Origin: VRUE01 sp035266685
Lineage (GTDB): Bacteria > Actinomycetota > Thermoleophilia > Solirubrobacterales > 70-9
Direction of reading: 5' to 3'
Assembly (NCBI GenBank): GCA_035266685.1
Contig: DATFMX010000170.1
Coordinates: 1 to 5,953, forward strand
Length of the DNA stretch: 5,953 nucleotides
Position 1 is the first letter of the stretch. Each line of letters starts with the position of its first letter. A model generated the notes under the pieces. It had not been told where the DNA came from. It ran no database searches and saw only the letters and a list, made by a program, of their open reading frames with translations. The position numbers and the translations under genes are program-made. Shown piece after piece: positions 1 through 5,765 of this stretch.

Positions 1-1
1 C

Positions 2-346
2 GCCTGCGGCTTCGGCGAACAGAGCGTCTCCGTGCCGGAAGGCAACCCCGACCACGCAGGCGCCGAGCTCTTCGCCACCCACTGCTCCGGCTGCCACACG
101 CTCGCCGCCGCCGGAACCCAGGGCAGCGGCAACCGCGGCCAGCGCACGCAGGGTCCGAGCCTCAACCAGCGAACCGAGACCTACGAAGATGCTCTATTCG
201 CGATCCAGAACGGTGGTTTCTCCGGGGCGATCATGCCGCAGAACATCGTCGTCGGCGAAGAAGCCGAGGAGGTCGCGCGCTTCGTCGCCAAGTACGCAGG
301 CGAAGAAGCCGAAGAATCGCCGCGGCCCGGCCAGCCCGCGCCCTAA
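2..346 (+). CDS. Cytochrome c lipoprotein, 5' end cut by window edge
   Basis: This is a small class I c-type cytochrome, a one-electron carrier expected on the outer face of the membrane. The frame is open to the left edge, so the gene begins upstream. A GTG at 32 could serve as a start, but it would discard the preceding in-frame residues A-C-G-F-G-E-Q. The Cys at 5-7, preceded by Ala, looks like a lipobox cysteine, so I read this as the mature lipid-anchored N-terminus. The haem-binding motif CSGCH is at 83-97. The likely axial methionine is in GAIMPQN (Met codon 233-235). The mature domain is about 114 residues, normal for one haem, and ends in a Glu/Pro-rich tail. The stop lies 12 bp before serS, suggesting co-transcription. 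The redox partner is not visible. The family call is firm; the lipoprotein reading is inference because the signal peptide lies outside the window. Confidence 0.88.
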   Translation, partial: ACGFGEQSVSVPEGNPDHAGAELFATHCSGCHTLAAAGTQGSGNRGQRTQGPSLNQRTETYEDALFAIQNGGFSGAIMPQNIVVGEEAEEVARFVAKYAGEEAEESPRPGQPAP

Positions 347-358
347 CCGGAGCGCCCG

Positions 359-1630
359 ATGCTCGACCTGAAGCTGATCCGCTCCGATCCCGAGCGGGTC
401 AAGCGGGCGCTCGCCCGCCGTGGCGCCGCCGAGCAGGTCGACGCGCTGCTGGCGCTCGACGCCCGCCGGCGTGAGCTGCTGCCGCAGATCGAGGGCGCCC
501 AGGCCGAGCGCAAGTCCCTCTCCAAGCAGATCGGCGAAGCCAAGCAGCGCGGCGAGGACGCCGATGAGCTGATGGCGACCGTGCAGGGGCTGAAGGAGAC
601 GATCGAGAGCGGCAAGGGGGAGTTGGAGAAGGTCGAGGCCGAGCTCGAGCGCGTCGCCGCGGCGCTGCCGAACCTGCCCGACCCCGAGGCGCCCGACGGG
701 ATGACCGAGGAGGACGCGGTCGTCCTGCGCGAGGTGGGGGAGCGTCCGCAGTTCGAGTTCGAGCCGCGCGACCACCTCGAGATCGGCACCGAGCTCGGGC
801 TGATCGACATGGAGTCGGCGGCGCGGCTCTCCGGCTCGCGCTTCGCCTACCTCAAGGGCGACCTGGTGCTGCTCGAGCTCGCCCTCGTCCACTACGCGCT
901 CGACCTCGTCCGCGGCGAGGGGCACGAGCCGGTGGCGCCGCCGGTGCTCGTCCGCGAAGAGGCCCTCTACGGCACCGGCTTCCTGCCGGGCGACCGCGAC
1001 CAGATCTACGAGATCCCCAAGGACGACCTGTTCCTCGTCGGCACCTCCGAGGTCGCGCTCGCCGGCCTGCACGCCGACCAGATCCTCGAGCCCGACGCGC
1101 TGCCGCTGCGCTACGCCGGCTTCTCCTCCTGCTTCCGCCGCGAGGCGGGCGCCGCCGGCCGCGACACCCGCGGCATCTTCCGCGTCCACCAGTTCGACAA
1201 GGTCGAGATGTTCTCGTTCGTCGCGCCGGGGGAGTCGGCGGCCGAGCACGAGCGGCTGCTGGCGATCGAGGAGCGCATCCTCGGCGAGCTCGAGATTCCG
1301 TACCGGGTGGTCAGCGTCGCCGCCGGCGACCTCGGCGCCCCGGCGGCGAAGAAGTACGACTGCGAGGCCTGGATCCCGAGCCAGGAGCGCTACCGCGAGC
1401 TGACCTCGTGCTCGAACACGACCGACTACCAAGCGCGACGCCTCAATTGTAGGTATCGGCCTGCCGATAACGAAGCACCCGAGGCGGTCCACACGCTGAA
1501 TGGGACCGCTGTGGCCGTGGGACGAACGATGATCGCCCTGATCGAGAACCGGCAGGATCAGCGAGGAGGGTTTACCCTACCTAATATTCTGTATGCCTAT
1601 GGCGCGCCTGAAAGGATCGATGCACGGTGA
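359..1630 (+). CDS. serS: Seryl-tRNA synthetase
   Basis: This cytoplasmic class II aminoacyl-tRNA synthetase charges tRNA-Ser (and tRNA-Sec where present) with serine using ATP. At 423 residues it has the usual bacterial length. The N-terminus MLDLKLIRSDPE is typical, and residues about 28-105 form the charged, heptad-like helical arm that contacts the long variable arm of tRNA-Ser. The catalytic domain shows the serine-pocket TSE (229-231), motif 2 (FRREAGAAGRDTRGIFR, 259-275) and motif 3 (LNGTAVAVGRT, 380-390, Arg389). A weak GGAG at 349-352 sits 6 nt before the ATG. The oddity is the last 64 codons, from about 1436. Here A/T-ending codons are common (26 of 64 by hand count, against 9 of the 359 before), and the C-terminus FTLPNILYAY aligns with but diverges from the usual VPEALRPYLG-like ending. 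Motif 3 lies in this atypical part and remains intact, so the enzyme should be functional. Confidence 0.97.
   Translation: MLDLKLIRSDPERVKRALARRGAAEQVDALLALDARRRELLPQIEGAQAERKSLSKQIGEAKQRGEDADELMATVQGLKETIESGKGELEKVEAELERVAAALPNLPDPEAPDGMTEEDAVVLREVGERPQFEFEPRDHLEIGTELGLIDMESAARLSGSRFAYLKGDLVLLELALVHYALDLVRGEGHEPVAPPVLVREEALYGTGFLPGDRDQIYEIPKDDLFLVGTSEVALAGLHADQILEPDALPLRYAGFSSCFRREAGAAGRDTRGIFRVHQFDKVEMFSFVAPGESAAEHERLLAIEERILGELEIPYRVVSVAAGDLGAPAAKKYDCEAWIPSQERYRELTSCSNTTDYQARRLNCRYRPADNEAPEAVHTLNGTAVAVGRTMIALIENRQDQRGGFTLPNILYAYGAPERIDAR
1610..1616 (+). promoter_or_regulatory. Ribosome binding site for the response regulator
   Basis: GAAAGGA lies 10 nt before the GTG at 1627, inside the last codons of serS. 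It supports the GTG overlapping the serS stop as the true start and allows initiation independent of simple read-through coupling. Confidence 0.6.
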
Positions 1631-2283
1631 GCACGGCTGTCCGTGACGCCAAGCGGGTCGTCCTCTGCGACGACCACGAGATCGTCCGCGACGCGATCAA
1701 ATCGCGCATGGCGAACAGCGGCGTGCTGCAGATCGTCGGCGAGGCGGCGAACGGCCGCGATGTCGTCGATGTCGTCAAGGAGCTCGAACCCGACGTCCTG
1801 ATCATCGACGTCGAGCTGCCGAAACGCGACGGCATCGAGGCGACCAAGGAGGTGCTCAAGGCACGGCCGCGGACCAAGGTCATCGTCTTCACCGCGCACG
1901 CTCAGCCCGACCTGCTGGCGCTTGCCCTGCGCGCCGGCGCCTCCGGCTACGTGCTCAAGTCGGCGCCGGCCGAGGACATCGCCCGCGCGGTCAAAGCGGT
2001 CACCGGCGGCGGCACCTTCCTCGGCGGCGACTTCGCCGGCGGCAAGCCTTCGGAGGTCGAGAAGCTGCTCCACCTCTCGCCGCGCGAGCGGCAGATTCTC
2101 GAGCTGCTCGCCGAGGGGCTGCGGGTGAAAGAGATCGCCGAACGGCTCGACCTCAGCCCGGCGACCGTGCATACCCACGTGCGCAACGCGATCAAAAAGC
2201 TCGAAGTGGACACCCGCACCGAGGCCGTGGCGCTGGCCGTGAAGTTCAGCTACCTCGGTGCGGTCGGCGGCAAGCAGCAGTGA
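1627..2283 (+). CDS. NarL/FixJ-family response regulator (REC + LuxR-type HTH)
   Basis: This is a two-component response regulator of 218 residues that binds DNA when phosphorylated. The receiver domain (about 9-125) has the acidic pair D15-D16, the phosphoacceptor D61 in LIIDVELP, the switch Thr T89 and the conserved Lys K111. A short linker leads to a GerE/LuxR-type helix-turn-helix at about 150-205 (LSPRERQILELLAEG, then KEIAERL and TVHTHVRNAIKKL). The GTG start shares GTGA with the serS stop (1627-1630), a 4-bp overlap typical of translational coupling. No histidine kinase lies beside it, so it is an orphan in this window and its signal and targets cannot be inferred. Codon use is the high-GC pattern of the region, unlike the serS tail immediately upstream. 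The protein ends in a short GAVGGKQQ tail. The family assignment is secure; the specific gene is not. Confidence 0.95.
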   Translation: MSTAVRDAKRVVLCDDHEIVRDAIKSRMANSGVLQIVGEAANGRDVVDVVKELEPDVLIIDVELPKRDGIEATKEVLKARPRTKVIVFTAHAQPDLLALALRAGASGYVLKSAPAEDIARAVKAVTGGGTFLGGDFAGGKPSEVEKLLHLSPRERQILELLAEGLRVKEIAERLDLSPATVHTHVRNAIKKLEVDTRTEAVALAVKFSYLGAVGGKQQ

Positions 2284-2304
2284 GGCGTCGCCCGGCGCCG
2301 TGGC

Positions 2305-2703
2305 CTACTCGTCGCGCTCCAGCGTCAGCGCGCAGCCGTTGATGCAGTAGCGCTGGCCTCCCTGCTCCGGCGGGCCGTCCTCGAAGACATGGCCGAGGTG
2401 GGCGTCGCAGTGCTTGCAGACGACCTCGGTGCGGCGCATCAGCAGGCTGTTGTCGGGCCGCAGCTCGACATGCTCCAGATTGACCGGCTCGGTGAAGCTG
2501 GGCCAGCCGGTGCCGGAGTCGAACTTGGTGTCCGACGAGAAGAGCTCGCTGCCGCAGCAGACGCAGCGGTACATGCCCGTCGACTTCTCGTCGACGTACG
2601 GGCCGGTGAAGGCGCGCTCGGTGCCGGCGTTGCGCGTCACCTCATACTGCTCGGGGGTCAGGTGCTCGCGCCACTGCTCGTCGGTCTTCTGGACTTTCTC
2701 CAT
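2305..2703 (-). CDS. msrB: Peptide-methionine (R)-S-oxide reductase MsrB
   Basis: This enzyme reduces methionine-R-sulfoxide in proteins, usually with thioredoxin as donor, in the cytoplasm. The 132-residue length fits a single SelR domain. Two structural zinc CxxC pairs are visible (C47/C50 in CVCC and C96/C99 in CKHC). Also visible are the signature SGTGWPSF (63-70), HLGHVF (102-107) and the catalytic cysteine C120 in RYCING. The position that is a resolving Cys in many MsrB proteins (SGCGWPSF) is Thr65 here. Regeneration must therefore use another cysteine, such as C124 or C49, or go directly through a reductant. The ATG is supported by GAAAGGAG just upstream. The gene converges on the response regulator with only 21 bp between them, so it is not part of that operon, and no clear terminator fits in that gap. 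It diverges from the thioesterase gene. Confidence 0.97.
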   Translation of the reverse strand: MEKVQKTDEQWREHLTPEQYEVTRNAGTERAFTGPYVDEKSTGMYRCVCCGSELFSSDTKFDSGTGWPSFTEPVNLEHVELRPDNSLLMRRTEVVCKHCDAHLGHVFEDGPPEQGGQRYCINGCALTLERDE

Positions 2704-2836
2704 CTCGCTCCTTTCGCTCTACATCGAGCTTACGCCTCATGTCTAACGAGTCTGTGACGCGGCGCCGGAACCTGCCGCGCCAGTGCCGGGGCAGCCGCCG
2801 ACGCCGCTTTCGGTGCGCGGCCTAGGATGCGGCGCC
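2704..2836. promoter_or_regulatory. Divergent spacer expected to hold msrB and thioesterase promoters
   Basis: These 133 bp separate two genes transcribed away from each other, so both promoters are expected here. The msrB-proximal part (2716-2758) is less GC-rich than the surroundings. On the - strand it contains TAGACA (5 of 6 to TTGACA) at 2740-2745, but a convincing -10 at the right distance is lacking. The thioesterase-proximal part holds a 5-bp stem, GCGGC/GCCGC. No clear operator was seen. The position argument is solid; the individual boxes are weak. Confidence 0.35.
2708..2715 (-). promoter_or_regulatory. Strong Shine-Dalgarno for msrB
   Basis: Read on the - strand this is GAAAGGAG, 4 nt before the msrB ATG. 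It is the best ribosome binding site in the window and fixes the start. The leaderless-looking genes at the right end contrast with it. Confidence 0.75.
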
Positions 2837-3625
2837 ATGCCTGAGGCGTTCTACGAGAAAGCTGGCGACGGGTTTGTCGCCACTGAGTTGACGCGGGGGC
2901 CCTGGGATCCCGGGGCGCAGCACGCGGGGCCGCCTTCTGGGTTGCTTGGGCGCGAGCTCGAGCGGGTTCCTGGGGGTGAGGGGTTTCAGGTTGCTCGGGT
3001 GACGTTTGAGATTTTGCGGCCTGTGCCGATTGGGCCGGTGAAGGTTGAGGCGGAGCTGGTGCGGCCGGGGCGGAGCGTGCAGATGCTTGAGGCTTCGCTG
3101 GCCGGGGAGGACGGGGTGGAGCTGGTCAAGGCTCGGGCTTGGCGGATTCGGACCAGCGAGCTGGAGATTCCCGATGACGTCGTCACGACTCCGCCGCCGC
3201 CTCCGGGACCCGACCAGGGGGATGTGCCCGGGTTCTTCGAGACGGGGCAGTCGGTCGGGTACCACACGGCGATGGAGTGGCGGTCGGTCGGCGGCGGCTT
3301 CCTCGACTCCGGCCCGGCGACGGTGTGGATGCGGATGGGCTGCGAGCTCGTCGCCGGCGAGGCGCCGACGCCGCTGCAGCGCACGCTCGTCGCCGCCGAC
3401 GTCGGCAACGGGATCAGCGCCGTGCTCGATTGGCGCCGCTACGTCTTCATCAACGTCGACCTGACCGTCCACCTCGAGCGCATGCCCGAGGGCGAGTGGG
3501 TTTGCGTCGACGCGGTCACCCTGCCGCAGCGCAACGGAGTCGGCACCGCCGAGTCGGTGCTCTCCGACGAGCGTGGCCGCATCGGCCGCGCCGCCCAGGC
3601 GCTGCTGATCGCCGAACGCCCGTAG
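2837..3625 (+). CDS. Thioesterase-family protein, TesB-like double hotdog
   Basis: This is a probable acyl-CoA thioesterase-family protein of 262 residues with two hotdog halves, as in TesB-like actinobacterial proteins. The first half (about 1-108) has QHAGPPSGLL (28-37), matching the family's H-x-G-P-P-x-x-L signature. A Pro-rich linker (PPPPPG, 119-124) leads to the second half (about 140-262). D188 (AADVGNG), T210 (VDLTVHL) and Q254 (AAQALL) fit the Asp/Thr/Gln catalytic triad known from E. coli TesB, so activity is plausible; the substrate is unknown. I chose the ATG at 2837 because AGGA lies 9 nt upstream and the protein then begins as the family does. The in-frame GTG at 2783 would add 18 residues resembling untranslated sequence. 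Glycine codons switch from almost all GGG to almost all GGC near residues 141-152. It diverges from msrB and stands alone. Confidence 0.88.
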   Translation: MPEAFYEKAGDGFVATELTRGPWDPGAQHAGPPSGLLGRELERVPGGEGFQVARVTFEILRPVPIGPVKVEAELVRPGRSVQMLEASLAGEDGVELVKARAWRIRTSELEIPDDVVTTPPPPPGPDQGDVPGFFETGQSVGYHTAMEWRSVGGGFLDSGPATVWMRMGCELVAGEAPTPLQRTLVAADVGNGISAVLDWRRYVFINVDLTVHLERMPEGEWVCVDAVTLPQRNGVGTAESVLSDERGRIGRAAQALLIAERP

Positions 3626-3633
3626 GCGCGGCT

Positions 3634-3650
3634 CCCTCCCCCTCCCTCCC
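3634..3650 (-). other. Canonical G-quadruplex motif in the convergent gap
   Basis: On the - strand the sequence is GGGAGGGAGGGGGAGGG: four G-runs separated by single A residues, the most stable class of G4 motif. It begins 34 bp beyond the stop of the MFS gene, so it would lie in that transcript's 3' untranslated region. It also sits in the loop of an imperfect hairpin (CGCG-G-CTCC at 3627-3635 against GGAGCGCG at 3651-3658). It could act as a 3' end or transcription-blocking structure between the convergent genes. The motif is plain in the sequence; its function is inferred. Confidence 0.6.
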
Positions 3651-3661
3651 GGAGCGCGGTA

Positions 3662-3692
3662 GAGGTTTACGTCGCTATGCGGTTCAAACCTC
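3662..3692. repeat. 7-bp inverted repeat overlapping the MFS stop
   Basis: GAGGTTT (3662-3668) is complementary to AAACCTC (3686-3692), with 17 nt between them. The right arm covers part of the MFS stop codon region. It could form a hairpin at the end of the MFS message, followed further on by the G-quadruplex motif, but no U-run follows it, so it is not a standard intrinsic terminator. Confidence 0.3.
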
Positions 3693-4853
3693 GACCGCGC
3701 TGCCTTTGGCGGAGATGAAGAAGCGGGTCATCGCGGCGGAGCCCAGCGCGATTGCGGCGGCGAAGAGGAAGGCGCCCTCGTAGTCGGTCAGCGCCGCGGC
3801 GATCCCGGCCAGCGGGGCGCCGATGCCGACGCCGGCGTCGAAGCAGGCGGTGAAGGTGCCGAGCGCGGCGCCGCGGCGCGTCTCCGGCACGCGACTGACG
3901 ACGATCAGCGAGAGCGAGGGATAGAGCAGGGCGAAGGCGACGCCCATCGCCATCGCGCCGGCAACGGCGACGCCGAGACTGTGGGCGAGGCCGACCGTCA
4001 GCAGGCCGGCCGCCTCGACCAGCGCGGCGACGATCGCCACGCGCACCGGCCCGGCGCGGTCGGGCAGGTCGCCGCCGACCAGCCGGGTGAGCACGATCAT
4101 CGTCGCGAAGACGCCGAAGACCAGCGCCCCGTGGCCGACCCCGCGCGCTTCCAGATGCAGGACGACGAACGAGGCGACGGTCGCGTAGCCGAGCGAGCCG
4201 AGCGCCATCGCGGCGCCGGGCCGCACCGCCTCGCGGGCGATCAGCGGGTGGTGCTCGTCCTCGCCCGGCCTGGCGTGGAAGGGATCGGGCAGCCGCGAGG
4301 CGATCAGCGCCCCGACCAGCGGCGCGGCGCCGGCGAAGATCCAGACCGCGGTGTAGCCGGAGGCGTGCAGGAGCAACTCGCCGACCAGCGGCCCGATGCT
4401 GAGGCCGCTCCAGACGGCGAGGCCGTAGAGGCCGATCACCCGCCCGCGCCGCTCCGCCGGGGCGATGTCGACGATCCAGGCCGAGCCGGCGGTGAAGACC
4501 GTTCCCTCGCCGGCGCCGAGGACCAGCCGCGCGCCGATCAGCCCTGGCACGCCTAGCGGCAGTAGGTAGAGGAAGCCGGCGATCGCGACGAGGATCGAGC
4601 CGCCGAGCACGGTCGGCTTGCGGCCCCGGTGGTCGGCGAGCCGACCGGCGAGCGGGCGAAGCAGCAGGCCGGTGACCGCGTAGCAGCCGACCACCACGCC
4701 GACCGCGACGTTGCCGGCGCCGAGCGGCCCGTGTACGTAGCGCGGCAGCACCGGCAGCACGGCGCCGACGGCGACCAGCCCGCAGAAGGTGACGGCGAAG
4801 AGCCCGGCGAAGGCGACCCCGGGCCGCGCCACCGGCGGCGTGCTCTCGCTCAC
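3684..4853 (-). CDS. Major facilitator superfamily (MFS) transporter
   Basis: This is a secondary transporter of the inner membrane, 389 residues long. Hydrophobic segments fit 12 helices: roughly 13-35, 46-67, 81-100, 103-122, 138-160, 167-185, 213-233, 242-260, 270-290, 295-318, 330-352 and 358-378. The MFS motif A is clear between helices 2 and 3 (GRLADHRGRKP, 70-80), with a weaker copy in the second half (GGDLPDRAGP, 260-269). R109 starts a motif-B-like stretch, and GLSIGPLVG (150-158) resembles the motif C of drug/H+ antiporters, so an efflux role is plausible; the substrate is unknown. The start is GTG at 4853. It overlaps the TGA of the upstream HAD gene by 4 bp (4850-4853), and no good Shine-Dalgarno precedes it, so translation probably depends on re-initiation after the HAD gene. 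The short tail ends SAKGSAVEV. Confidence 0.92.
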   Translation of the reverse strand: MSESTPPVARPGVAFAGLFAVTFCGLVAVGAVLPVLPRYVHGPLGAGNVAVGVVVGCYAVTGLLLRPLAGRLADHRGRKPTVLGGSILVAIAGFLYLLPLGVPGLIGARLVLGAGEGTVFTAGSAWIVDIAPAERRGRVIGLYGLAVWSGLSIGPLVGELLLHASGYTAVWIFAGAAPLVGALIASRLPDPFHARPGEDEHHPLIAREAVRPGAAMALGSLGYATVASFVVLHLEARGVGHGALVFGVFATMIVLTRLVGGDLPDRAGPVRVAIVAALVEAAGLLTVGLAHSLGVAVAGAMAMGVAFALLYPSLSLIVVSRVPETRRGAALGTFTACFDAGVGIGAPLAGIAAALTDYEGAFLFAAAIALGSAAMTRFFISAKGSAVEV

Positions 4854-5635
4854 CGCAGCAAGGCGGGGAGGTCGTCGATCACGTGGTCGGGAGGCGACTT
4901 CGACGCTTCCGCGTCGGCCCGCGTGTCGGCGCCGGTGAGGACCAGCACAGTCGCCAGGCCGGCCCGCCGCCCGCCCTCGATGTCCGAGGCGATGCGGTCG
5001 CCGACCATTGCCACGCGGTCCGCCTTCGGAATCAGCGCCCGCGCCTGCTCGAAGAGATGTGGCTCGGGCTTGCCGCCGGTCTCGGCGCGCTTGCCGGAGG
5101 CGGTCTCGACCGCGGCCAGGGTCGCCCCGGTTCCCGGCCAGGCGCCGCCCGGCATCGGCAGGGTCGGGTCGCGGCTGGTTCCTAACAGCACCGCGCCGCC
5201 CTGCAGCGCCCGGGTCGCGGTCAGCAGCTCGGCGTAGTCGAACTCGCGGTGGGCGGAGACGACGACGGCATCCGCCGACTGCGCCGCCTCGCCGTCGAGT
5301 AGCTCCAGCCCGGCCGCGGCGACGGTCTGCTTGAAGCCGGGCGCACCGATCACGAATGCGGTTCCGCCGGGGCCGACTCCTTCGGCGGCCAGCCGCGCGG
5401 TCGCCGCGCCCCCGGTCAGCACCCGATCGTCGGAAACCTCGATCCCGGCCTCGCGAAGACGAGCCGCGTACTCGGCGGGCTGCTTCACCGAGTTATTGGT
5501 GACGAAGACGATCTCCCTCCCACCTGAGAGCAGCTCCGCCAACGCGTCGACCGCTCCGGGTACCAGTTCCCGGCCGATCCACACGACTCCGTCCAGATCG
5601 ATCAGGAAGCCATCGAATCGGTTCGCGAGTGCCAT
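4850..5635 (-). CDS. HAD-IIA family phosphatase (NagD / p-nitrophenylphosphatase-like)
   Basis: This is a haloacid dehalogenase superfamily phosphatase of subfamily IIA (C2-capped), 261 residues long. Such enzymes hydrolyse small phosphorylated metabolites such as sugar phosphates, phosphoglycolate, pyridoxal phosphate or nucleotides. Motif I is LIDLDGVVW, with nucleophile D13 and acid D15. Motif II is VTNNS (T46), motif III is K189 in GGKPEPHLF, and motif IV is MVGDRIASDIEGG (D213, D218). All catalytic residues are present. The ATG at 5635 lies just before the typical start of the core fold. No Shine-Dalgarno precedes it, but a TANNNT box lies 8 nt upstream, suggesting a nearly leaderless message. 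It is the first gene of a coupled pair with the MFS transporter, so transport and dephosphorylation of related compounds is possible but unproven. The exact substrate cannot be read from the sequence. Confidence 0.94.
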   Translation of the reverse strand: MALANRFDGFLIDLDGVVWIGRELVPGAVDALAELLSGGREIVFVTNNSVKQPAEYAARLREAGIEVSDDRVLTGGAATARLAAEGVGPGGTAFVIGAPGFKQTVAAAGLELLDGEAAQSADAVVVSAHREFDYAELLTATRALQGGAVLLGTSRDPTLPMPGGAWPGTGATLAAVETASGKRAETGGKPEPHLFEQARALIPKADRVAMVGDRIASDIEGGRRAGLATVLVLTGADTRADAEASKSPPDHVIDDLPALLR

Positions 5636-5643
5636 CGCGTGTC

Positions 5644-5649
5644 AGCGTA
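5644..5649 (-). promoter_or_regulatory. Candidate -10 box for the HAD-MFS operon
   Basis: On the - strand this is TACGCT (TANNNT), 8 nt before the HAD ATG. With the usual 6-7 nt to the start site, transcription would begin at or one base before the ATG. The -35 position would fall inside the left arm of the inverted repeat and has no good consensus. Confidence 0.4.
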
Positions 5650-5652
5650 TTG

Positions 5653-5765
5653 AGGGACATCCCGGTAGGGGTGGAACGTCTTGTACTTTTCGTCGAGCGC
5701 TTGCGGCGACAGCCCAACCCCGATCCACCGAAAAAGTTAAGTGGAACCCCTACCGGGATGTCCCT
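5653..5765. repeat. 113-bp element with perfect 20-bp terminal inverted repeats (MITE-like)
   Basis: The arm AGGGACATCCCGGTAGGGGT (5653-5672) is exactly complementary to 5746-5765. Similarity continues imperfectly inward: CTTGTACTTTTCG (5680-5692) against CTTAACTTTTTCG read from the - strand at 5741-5729. The arms are thus about 37-40 bp with small indels. Between them lies a 6-bp stem, TCGTCG/CGGCGA (5690-5695 with 5704-5709, one G-U pair). The flanks TATTG (5648-5652) and TTTTG (5766-5770) could be a decayed 5-bp target duplication. No transposase is present. I prefer a small non-autonomous mobile element or palindromic repeat. A paired operator between the divergent promoters is possible, as is a structured RNA, since the right arm ends in TTTTT. 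I do not recognise the family. Confidence 0.7.

Noticed and set aside
32..346. GTG at 32 as the true start of the cytochrome gene
   Set aside because: The frame is open to the window edge and the upstream residues include a lipobox-like Ala-Cys, so the start most likely lies outside the window.
194..1492. Long open frame on the - strand opposite serS (432 codons)
   Set aside because: It is a shadow of serS: low-complexity Leu/Arg/Asp-rich translation, no domain, and serS on the other strand has unmistakable motifs.
2284..2304. Possible terminator between the response regulator and msrB
   Set aside because: Only a 4-bp GGCG/CGCC stem can be drawn and there is no U-run on either strand.
2783..2836. 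Upstream GTG start for the thioesterase gene
   Set aside because: The added 18 residues do not resemble the family N-terminus, and a ribosome binding site fits the ATG at 2837 instead.
3981..4556. Open frame on the + strand opposite the MFS gene
   Set aside because: The translation is Arg/Gly/Asp/Gln-rich without domain features. It is the usual antisense shadow in high-GC DNA.
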